Positions 1 through 5,799 of a DNA stretch of 5,799 nt are shown here, piece by piece. The stretch lies in assembly GCA_023145975.1 (NCBI GenBank), contig JAGLCZ010000654.1:1-5799 (forward strand), read 5' to 3'. This stretch comes from Candidatus Hydrogenedentota bacterium (lineage in GTDB: Bacteria; Hydrogenedentota; Hydrogenedentia; Hydrogenedentales; CAITNO01). The position numbers and the translations under genes were made by a program. Below the pieces are notes generated by a model. It ran no database searches, was not told the DNA's origin, and saw only the letters and a program-made list of their open reading frames with translations. Within the stretch, counting starts at the first letter, position 1. Each line of letters opens with the position of its first letter.

Positions 1-80
1 AACGTTGTACATATCACATCCGTACATTAGCAACCCTTCCTTTCAGACTTTGTCCAAATATACGCCAACTACCTCACCAC

Positions 81-110
81 TGGACGTAACATAAAAATTA
101 TAGATATTAT
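81..110 (+). promoter_or_regulatory. possible sigma-70-like promoter for gene 1
   Basis: TGGACG at 81-86 (four of six to TTGACA) is followed after 18 bases by TATTAT at 105-110 (five of six to TATAAT). Transcription would begin near 117, leaving a leader of about 115 bases before the preferred TTG at 233. The surrounding sequence is AT-rich, so a chance match is quite possible. Confidence 0.25.
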
Positions 111-216
111 TCCCCTTAAAGATATGCGCCGTTATAAACTTGCTCAAAGCACTGCATTCCCATTACACTTGGAACAATGTTCTGTGTGCACAAATCATTT
201 GCGGGAAACAGAAATT

Positions 217-220
217 GGAG
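217..220 (+). promoter_or_regulatory. candidate ribosome binding site GGAG for the TTG start at 233
   Basis: GGAG ends 12 bases before TTG 233, which is longer than the usual spacing but usable. A competing reading uses GGGA at 203-206, eight bases before an in-frame TTG at 215. The start at 140 has no purine-rich site at a good distance. Alignment with the paralogous protein favours 233; the ribosome site alone would slightly favour 215. Confidence 0.3.
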
Positions 221-232
221 TTAAGAATACCA

Positions 233-2926
233 TTGAAATCTTATATTTGGAAAATCGCGAAGATTTCCTTTGTGCCATTATTGCTAATAATTGCAACCAT
301 AATTACTTTTTCGTATGTTATTTTTTCCCCTATGCACAAATTAGGTGGCATGTATGATATCTATCGCTACTTTGCTCCTATAACTTTTTCAATTGATTAT
401 TATATTCATCAAGGCGAATTTCCTTTATGGAATCCATTGACGTATTGCGGCATGCCCTATTCTGGAAATCCACAATCTTTTCTGTTTTATCTTCCGAATC
501 TGATTCGCTCATTACTGACTATTAACCCCACACCAGCAAGTTCAAATATAAGTCTCGCAATTATGTGGGGCATTCACTTTGTTTTTATGGCATTATGCAC
601 CTACCTTCTTGCACGCTCTCACAAGTTAAGCGTATCAGGTTCTCTGGCTGCTGCAATCGCATTTGCTTTTAGCGCACTCATGGTAAGACGTATGTGTGAG
701 TATCACTACATTACCTCGATAGCATGGCTACCCCTGCTTATGCTCCTGCTCAAAAAAATGATAGACGCCAAGGATTTTCCTTCAAAAATTGGTCTTGCTA
801 TTCTTTCGGGCTTAACACTTGGCATGGGTATTATGGGAGGGTTTCTCCAGATAATATATCTGTTAGGCTTTCTTCCTGCACTTTACGCACTCTTCTATTT
901 TCTTCTTAATACAGATTGGGAAAATACAAAAGGCTCTCTGCTAAAAAAATTGCGACCATGGGCTTTCAATGGTGCTGCCATGGCCACGGTCTTTATTCTG
1001 GGTGCCAGTATTGCCGCCCTTACATTGTTGCCTGCCTGGGAACTTGGAGAACACGGTTTACGTTCTGGAACAATCTCTCTTGGTAAATTTTCTGACCTCT
1101 GGAAATGGACACCATTGGACTTCTACCAAAAAATGGTGCTTTATACAGGTATAAAGTATGAATCCGAAACGATAAGGAATTCAGGCGTCATCGCATTACT
1201 ATTAGCCTGTGCCGGCCTGACACACCGTCGCCGCCGCGATGTATTCATGTTTGTAGCTCTGTATCTGATCCTTTTCGAATGCAGTTTTGGTCCTCCCTTG
1301 CCAATAGGTGCTCTTCTTGAAAAAATTACGCCTTTTTCTTTGTCTGCATATTCACGAGCCTATGATTTTGGATTACTGCCATTGAGTTTGCTGGTTGGGT
1401 ACGGGGTAGATGCCATAAGCCAACCCCTCCCCAACAAGGGACATTCTTACGCACGCGCTCTGATATTGGCGTTGCTGGCATTCGTGTTTCTTTCCCCAAT
1501 GATCACGTGGAATGAATCAGTAAAAGGTTGGCTGGAAATAATCGATGCAAAGAAATATGTCACTGTAAACAACAGTGTCACCACCATACCCATTATAGGT
1601 CTGATACTCATGCTTGCCTTGGGAACACTTCGCTACCCCAAGACCATACGCTTGGTTCTAACCTTTATCTTGCCAATATTGATATTCAGTGAAACCTTTG
1701 CTTGGAATTCCTCTTTTGTTCCCTACATGACACACCGAAAAATTAGCGACAGGGTAAAGGTAAAACAGGATGGCCATGAGTTATCCCTGGCAAATTTCCG
1801 AGGAACCGACCCCATCTGCAATCGCTTCCAGTATTCCATGCGATTTGCCATGAATGGTGTTGACCCTATGCACTTAAATAATGTTAGAAACATTCTTAGT
1901 GGTCCTCCCCGCGAAGGTCCCGGTTTGCGCGGTGTTCAGAACTGGGAACCTACACGTGCAAATTTGCGCGGTAACATGATATTTAAGCGTTCTTTCTGGT
2001 TGGCACAGCAATATGCAGTAGGAAAACTTCCTAAGAAACAGGAGTATTTTCCATCAGCTACTACCGTGTTTCTTGAAGATAGAATTGAAGCACCAATACC
2101 CATGGTGGACCGCCAGGATCTGCCGAATTCATCAATTTCGAGTGAAGAACAAGTCGTGGAGATTTCCAGCCCGGCAACACTATTCAACAAAATTTCAACC
2201 AAAAGGAAACTAGTCCTGAAGTTTTCAGCTGTTCTGCCAAAAACAGTTCAAGGAATACCCGCAGGTTCAGCAGGCGCAGTACATAGCGCACTTGTTTATT
2301 CGTACAAATCCAGTACCAATGCCCAGATAGACATAACCTTTACGCAGCCTGGAACAGACCGCTCTGAAATGGGAATGCGACATATAGTGCGGCCCACGAG
2401 CAATCGTGAGGCAGAATTTGAAATACCCCTGCCTGATTATCCAAATCTTGTCGCAACTATACATATCGAGAACAAGGGACGAGGCAGCTTTCAATTTACC
2501 CGTTTTTACATCAAGTCTGATCCCCACGATGAGGATGGACTCATTGAAATTCTGGCGCGTACCGCCAATACTGTGGACTTGCAAATTGGTCCCCTTAAGA
2601 AATATCGCATACTTACTTTTTTGGACGCCTTCTATCCTGGCTGGTACGCCTTTGTGGATGGAGATCGGGTTCCTATCCTTCGCACCAACGAACAGTTCAA
2701 GGGCATCGTCCTGCCACCCGGAACACATCGCGTATACTTTGTGTTCAGACCACCGCTAGTAATACATGCCGGTACGATCTCATTCACGGCATTGGCTATG
2801 GCAATAGTAGGACTTGCACTCTGTTGGTATTTTAAAAGGCGAAACACAAACGGTTATAAAGACAATTTTCCACCAACCGAAAAATGCGATGGTATACAGG
2901 AATCATCTCCGCCTGTACCAGAATAG
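233..2926 (+). CDS. YfhO-family polytopic membrane protein (putative GT-C glycosyltransferase), paralogue 1
   Basis: Large integral membrane protein of about 897 residues from the preferred TTG start at 233; the frame is open from 104, and a TTG at 140 would give 928. With the 233 start the N-terminus (MKSYIWKIAK) lines up with the paralogue at 2960-5527 (MDSFLFHIIK), the first helix falls at about residues 11-33, and the conserved G of GEFPLWNP is residue 61 versus 66. No in-frame ATG precedes the first helix. Layout: about 13 hydrophobic segments up to residue 491, an extracytoplasmic, probably beta-rich domain at about 500-840, one last helix at about 842-866, then a polar Pro-rich tail that the paralogue lacks. 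Landmarks are an Asp in the first outer loop before YRYFAP (about residue 42), GEFPLWNPLTYCGMP, LLPAWELG, HRRRRDV, RGNMIFKRSFWLA and the C-terminal VDG / GIVLPPGTH. These fit YfhO (GT-C superfamily), whose characterised Firmicutes members glycosylate teichoic acid from a polyprenyl-phosphate sugar. The family call is firm. Catalysis, donor and acceptor are inferred or unknown. Confidence 0.85.
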   Translation: MKSYIWKIAKISFVPLLLIIATIITFSYVIFSPMHKLGGMYDIYRYFAPITFSIDYYIHQGEFPLWNPLTYCGMPYSGNPQSFLFYLPNLIRSLLTINPTPASSNISLAIMWGIHFVFMALCTYLLARSHKLSVSGSLAAAIAFAFSALMVRRMCEYHYITSIAWLPLLMLLLKKMIDAKDFPSKIGLAILSGLTLGMGIMGGFLQIIYLLGFLPALYALFYFLLNTDWENTKGSLLKKLRPWAFNGAAMATVFILGASIAALTLLPAWELGEHGLRSGTISLGKFSDLWKWTPLDFYQKMVLYTGIKYESETIRNSGVIALLLACAGLTHRRRRDVFMFVALYLILFECSFGPPLPIGALLEKITPFSLSAYSRAYDFGLLPLSLLVGYGVDAISQPLPNKGHSYARALILALLAFVFLSPMITWNESVKGWLEIIDAKKYVTVNNSVTTIPIIGLILMLALGTLRYPKTIRLVLTFILPILIFSETFAWNSSFVPYMTHRKISDRVKVKQDGHELSLANFRGTDPICNRFQYSMRFAMNGVDPMHLNNVRNILSGPPREGPGLRGVQNWEPTRANLRGNMIFKRSFWLAQQYAVGKLPKKQEYFPSATTVFLEDRIEAPIPMVDRQDLPNSSISSEEQVVEISSPATLFNKISTKRKLVLKFSAVLPKTVQGIPAGSAGAVHSALVYSYKSSTNAQIDITFTQPGTDRSEMGMRHIVRPTSNREAEFEIPLPDYPNLVATIHIENKGRGSFQFTRFYIKSDPHDEDGLIEILARTANTVDLQIGPLKKYRILTFLDAFYPGWYAFVDGDRVPILRTNEQFKGIVLPPGTHRVYFVFRPPLVIHAGTISFTALAMAIVGLALCWYFKRRNTNGYKDNFPPTEKCDGIQESSPPVPE

Positions 2927-2927
2927 G

Positions 2928-2959
2928 AATATTCAGAAACATCTTAAGCTTGAATTATT
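2928..2959. terminator. weak AT-rich inverted repeat between the convergent genes
   Basis: AATATTCA (2928-2935) can pair with TGAATTATT (2951-2959) if one base bulges, around a 15-base loop that contains CTTAAGCTT. It fills the 33-bp gap between the two stop codons. It has almost no G-C pairs and no clear T-tract on either strand, so it is a poor intrinsic terminator. It is listed because it is the only structure at the place where two transcripts must end. Confidence 0.2.
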
Positions 2960-5527
2960 TCACTCCCTGGTGTACCATTTCCATATAAATAAGCCTGATA
3001 ATCCACTCAATAGTGCCAAAAATGTAGTCAGCGAGATAATCATGCCAATTCGAGTTGTCTCTGACCAATACGAGAACACAACCTCGTGAGTTCCTGCAGG
3101 TAATACAATGGCTTTAAAAGCATCGTTAGCCTTTAAAATTTCTATTGGCTTTCCGTCTACCCATGCTAACCATTCTTTATAATAAGAATCCACAAAAACA
3201 AGTAAACGTGGTTCCGAAAGATTACTTACAGTAACGGTAACCGTGTTGGCTTTCCAATCGAGAATGGTAATACTATCACCTTCATCATCCAAATCCTTCA
3301 GAACATAAGCACGTGTCAACTTAACACGTCTGTCGTTCCAGACAAGAGTTACCGTATTGCTTTCACAATCAGGCAAAGGTATTTCGAGAAAATATTCCTT
3401 ACCCTTGGTATTAAAGGAACTAACACGCTTAAGCAAATGCGTACGGCCTTTTTCATCTTTGCATACAGGTTTGAAAGTAGCCACATTACCCCCAGTGTAA
3501 CCAATATACAATACGCTGTGTTCAAATCCCTGATCAAATTTCCGTAAACGCAGATTAAGGTTTTTCCCCCGCCATACCGCCTTTGTTACATCTAATTTCC
3601 CAAGATTTATATGTTCAACATGCTCCGAAACAGCCTTGGCTGGAAGATCTTTTCTGGCAATTTCCTGTACGGGCAATCCGGTTCCCTCTGGTGTTTCAGT
3701 AAGGAAGGCCGTTGTAGTTACAGGAAACACATCTTGCTTCCCGGGCAGTTTTCCCGAAACCCATTGGCGTGCAAGCCAAAAAGAACGTTTCAGAAATAGG
3801 TTTCCCCTATGGTTTTCAACCAATGCATCCTCACTCTTAAGATAGCCTCGATAAAAATTTTCATACCCCTTCCTGCAGATCGTCTGCCGTGTATCACCAA
3901 TATACAGGGGGTTGTATCCTGCCATGGAAAAATCCAGGGTAAACATGTTCCAGTTTGGACGAATATCCCCATAACGCCTGTTATCCCGCGAAATATTTTT
4001 GTGGTCACAGAATCCGCGGGTATCCATTCTGTTTGCAACGCGTTTGGATACATATACAGGAAGCATTTGTGCACTCCATGTAATAATCTCCGCGGCGACC
4101 AAAATGGCAATTATCCATCGCCCCACATGCGGCCACGGAAGCCATGAGAAACAACACATCATAATTAGAGAAAACAGTGGCAAGACCCATACATAGTGCC
4201 ACTCTGAACTAAGTAAATCTTCCTGCAACCATAAATGAAGCATCATTAACATTGCAGTACCTGCTAGAACCAAAACCATCATTCGCAGTGCACGCCACCG
4301 ATATCGAATAGGAGCACACCCCGCAGCATCAATCCCGAAAGCAGTCAACATGGCAAAAGGAAGACTTGCAAACGAACCCGCACGCCAGGGAGAAACCGTT
4401 ATATTTAAAAAATCAAAACGATGAAGAAAAGTAGCTAAAGGAAATGGCGGTCCCAAGGTACAATCCGTTATAATCAGATAAAGCAGGAAGAAAACCCATA
4501 CATCACGTCGACGGAAATGGCCAAAAGCAATAATGGAAACAAGTAACGACCCAATCCCTACCGCACGAGGTCCCAGGGGCAGCCAGGTATTACCAGGAAA
4601 GAATACAAGACACTTGAGCAAGTGAAGCCAATTGAAATTCTGTTTGATTGTTGCCACTGTTATACCAGATGCGACAACACGAGCACTGTTACTCCCCAGT
4701 TCAAAAGCAGGCAGCAGAAGGACACATGCTGCCAGAACCGTAAGCACCGCTATACACAGCAAGAAAACCGCCCGCCCTGTTATTAGCCGTATCGCGCGTC
4801 TGAAACTAATTAAACTCATTCTAAATCGTAAATTGAACAAGATGTCCAACATCCCGAAGAATGCCAACAACAAACCCAAGTAAAGACTTAGTTGTGGGAA
4901 ACCAGCAAGTGTGCTGAGAGCAAAGAAAAGAACCGTACAGCAGCCATAAACAATTACGTCCTCCCATTTCTTTGATAAGAAGGCACGCTTTGCCGCCCAC
5001 AATACCCAAGGTGCCCAAACGATAACAAGAGGATACACGTAAAACTCGGTAAAGTAAATAATATTAAAGGCGTTAAACATAAATGCAAAAGCACCCACAA
5101 GAGAGGCAGGTATACTTAACTGGTACAGACGGCATAAAAGAAATACCCCCAGTCCTGCCCACAACAAATGCAGGAAGCGCAGTACGTGAATGCTGACAGC
5201 TGTTGCAAAAGGGTCATAGGCCGGGGTAAGAAAGCTGCGTATAAGGTGAGGCGGGTAACATACACTTGCCTGTGGATCTGCGAAAAAAGGCATGCCGCAA
5301 TAGGAAAGGGGATTCCATAAAGGAAACTCCCCGTTTCTGAGCGAAACATCCAGAAAAAAAGCCTGAGGCGCAAAATAAAAACGTTCGTCAAGCTCGCCAA
5401 AAGTCTTATCCCAATAAGGCGGCGCTAAAAAGTAGTAGTACACAATTACTGAAGCACTCAGAAGGCACAAAAATATGGCGATAAAAAACAATGTCTTTTT
5501 TATGATGTGAAAAAGAAACGAGTCCAT
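2960..5527 (-). CDS. YfhO-family polytopic membrane protein (putative GT-C glycosyltransferase), paralogue 2
   Basis: Intact 855-residue membrane protein starting at ATG 5527, preceded by GGAAG seven bases upstream, and ending at TGA 2960-2962. The first helix is at about residues 11-34. A short outer loop follows with GELDERFYFAP, whose Asp (residue 47) aligns with the Asp of paralogue 1 and is a candidate GT-C catalytic acid. Then come GEFPLWNPLSYCGMPF (66-81) and HLIRSFL. About 11 more hydrophobic segments run to residue 490, including LLPAFELG (271-278) and the basic loop HFRRRDV (337-343). A soluble region at about 500-820 carries RGNLFLKRSFWLARQ, EIPLPD and LLVFVDSYYKEW...VDG...AIVLPAGTH. 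A single helix at about 826-849 ends the chain, with only WYTRE after it, so the C-terminal tail of paralogue 1 is missing. The family points to transfer of a sugar from a polyprenyl-phosphate carrier to an extracytoplasmic acceptor. No CsbB-like or GtcA-like partner is next to it, so the substrate is not known. An unspecific annotation as a large membrane protein would also be defensible. Confidence 0.9.
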   Translation of the reverse strand: MDSFLFHIIKKTLFFIAIFLCLLSASVIVYYYFLAPPYWDKTFGELDERFYFAPQAFFLDVSLRNGEFPLWNPLSYCGMPFFADPQASVCYPPHLIRSFLTPAYDPFATAVSIHVLRFLHLLWAGLGVFLLCRLYQLSIPASLVGAFAFMFNAFNIIYFTEFYVYPLVIVWAPWVLWAAKRAFLSKKWEDVIVYGCCTVLFFALSTLAGFPQLSLYLGLLLAFFGMLDILFNLRFRMSLISFRRAIRLITGRAVFLLCIAVLTVLAACVLLLPAFELGSNSARVVASGITVATIKQNFNWLHLLKCLVFFPGNTWLPLGPRAVGIGSLLVSIIAFGHFRRRDVWVFFLLYLIITDCTLGPPFPLATFLHRFDFLNITVSPWRAGSFASLPFAMLTAFGIDAAGCAPIRYRWRALRMMVLVLAGTAMLMMLHLWLQEDLLSSEWHYVWVLPLFSLIMMCCFSWLPWPHVGRWIIAILVAAEIITWSAQMLPVYVSKRVANRMDTRGFCDHKNISRDNRRYGDIRPNWNMFTLDFSMAGYNPLYIGDTRQTICRKGYENFYRGYLKSEDALVENHRGNLFLKRSFWLARQWVSGKLPGKQDVFPVTTTAFLTETPEGTGLPVQEIARKDLPAKAVSEHVEHINLGKLDVTKAVWRGKNLNLRLRKFDQGFEHSVLYIGYTGGNVATFKPVCKDEKGRTHLLKRVSSFNTKGKEYFLEIPLPDCESNTVTLVWNDRRVKLTRAYVLKDLDDEGDSITILDWKANTVTVTVSNLSEPRLLVFVDSYYKEWLAWVDGKPIEILKANDAFKAIVLPAGTHEVVFSYWSETTRIGMIISLTTFLALLSGLSGLFIWKWYTRE

Positions 5528-5534
5528 TCGTTTA

Positions 5535-5539
5535 CTTCC
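5535..5539 (-). promoter_or_regulatory. ribosome binding site of gene 2
   Basis: On the minus strand GGAAG lies seven bases before the ATG at 5527, in the context CGGAAGTAAACGA. Spacing and sequence are good, and this fixes the start of paralogue 2. That start in turn serves as the reference for choosing the start of paralogue 1. Confidence 0.65.
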
Positions 5540-5566
5540 GTTTATCTGTCACCACATACATGCTAT

Positions 5567-5595
5567 CCTATAACACATCTGTAGCAAAAGAACAA
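5567..5595 (-). promoter_or_regulatory. possible sigma-70-like promoter for gene 2
   Basis: On the minus strand TTGTTC (5595-5590) is followed after exactly 17 bases by TATAGG (5572-5567), giving a leader of roughly 33 bases before the ATG. The hexamers match the consensus only three and four of six. An alternative is an extended -10, TGTTACAAT, at 5610-5602, without a good -35. The region is AT-rich, so neither is secure. Confidence 0.25.
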
Positions 5596-5655
5596 AACGC
5601 GATTGTAACATACATTATGTTTTGTGGTGTAATGGCCCAAGAATACTTGGATTCA

Positions 5656-5799
5656 ACAACACCTTAAGGATGACCTTCAAAGCTCTTAACTCTTGACTCG
5701 CCAACAAGAAAGGGACATCCTTTCCCGCCAAAACTGTATGTCACCAGACTTTGGTGAGCGACGGACAGCTCCGACGGGAAGGGGACAGATCACAACCTA
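5656..5799. repeat. structured intergenic sequence, possible edge of a REP-like or mobile repeat
   Basis: This part of the upstream flank of gene 2 is richer in G and C than the sequence next to it and holds several pairing arms. TCACCA (5741-5746) pairs with TGGTGA (5752-5757) across a five-base loop. GACAT (5714-5718) pairs with ATGTC (5738-5742). CGGA (5762-5765) pairs with TCCG (5770-5773). TTCCCG (5722-5727) can pair with CGGGAA (5775-5780) around the others. GGGACA occurs at both ends (5712-5717 and 5782-5787). No convincing gene is present; a frame from TTG 5692 is open to the window end but is not recognisable as a protein. Whether this sequence is repeated in the genome cannot be seen from one copy. 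Confidence 0.25.

Larger units (their letters stand above)
1..232. other. 5' flank of gene 1, no confident gene
   Basis: No convincing complete gene is seen. On the plus strand one frame is open from 31 (after TAG 28-30) to 357, running into gene 1 out of frame. Its first part reads as a plausible mixed polar/hydrophobic protein with a Cys-x-x-Cys (see findings), but it has no credible start, its ATG at 124 is internal to the protein-like part, and its stop lies inside gene 1. The minus strand is broken by stops in all frames. The stretch is best treated as upstream regulatory or decayed sequence. Confidence 0.4.

Noticed and set aside
2267..2728. 153-residue minus-strand open frame inside gene 1
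   Set aside because: It lies wholly antisense to the conserved C-terminal domain of gene 1, has no ribosome site seen and its translation resembles no family; it is a shadow of the coding frame.
3809..4147. 112-residue plus-strand open frame inside gene 2, with a partly overlapping minus-strand frame at 3790-4110
   Set aside because: Both are out-of-frame readings of the soluble domain of paralogue 2, which is intact and aligned to its paralogue throughout this interval.
233..5527. O-antigen polymerase, PMT-type mannosyltransferase or transporter identity for the two proteins
   Set aside because: The GEFPLWNP..YCGMP block, the large outer domain ending in VDG...LP.GTH and the single C-terminal helix together match YfhO and not those families.
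5692..5799. Possible start of a plus-strand gene running off the window (TTG 5692 or ATG 5739)
   Set aside because: The frame is short, no ribosome site stands out and the translation is unrecognised; the hairpins explain the sequence at least as well.
1..5799. tRNA, rRNA, CRISPR array, transposase or toxin-antitoxin/defence genes
   Set aside because: No cloverleaf, regularly spaced repeat, transposase motif or small gene pair is visible; almost all sequence is taken by the two membrane protein genes.

Overview
The window is filled by two large, intact genes that converge tail to tail. Both encode polytopic membrane proteins of the YfhO type (GT-C superfamily, putative polyprenyl-phosphate-sugar-dependent glycosyltransferases). 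The proteins are clear paralogues. They share an N-terminal Asp plus YFAP segment, a GEFPLWNPL.YCGMP block, an RRRDV cytoplasmic loop, an RGN..(F)KRSFWLA block, and a C-terminal (F)VD.....VDG....GIVLP.GTH region just before a last membrane helix. No other confident gene is visible.

Layout: positions 1-232 are the 5' flank of the first gene and hold a weak promoter candidate and an unexplained open frame. Gene 1 lies on the plus strand and most likely runs 233-2926 from a TTG start. A 33-bp gap with only a weak AT-rich inverted repeat separates it from gene 2. Gene 2 lies on the minus strand (5527 to 2960) with an ATG and a good ribosome binding site. Positions 5528-5799 are the upstream flank of gene 2. 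Its distal half (about 5656-5799) is richer in G and C, contains several small hairpins and a repeated GGGACA motif, and may be the edge of an intergenic repeat or mobile element.

Organism: it cannot be assigned from this sequence. The base composition is moderate (around mid-40s percent GC by eye) and the standard code is used. The long YfhO-type proteins with large extracytoplasmic domains would fit an environmental bacterium such as a member of the Planctomycetes/Lentisphaerae/Verrucomicrobia group, but this is a guess from family experience, not a demonstrated placement.

How the genes work together: family knowledge suggests that each protein takes a sugar from a lipid carrier on the outer face of the cytoplasmic membrane and adds it to a surface glycan, glycolipid or protein. 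The usual partner genes (a CsbB-like GT2 that charges the lipid carrier, a GtcA-like flippase) are not in the window, so donor and acceptor are unknown. The convergent order means the two genes are transcribed separately. The pair probably arose by an old inverted duplication followed by divergence. I see no evidence here for a new defence, mobile or RNA system.
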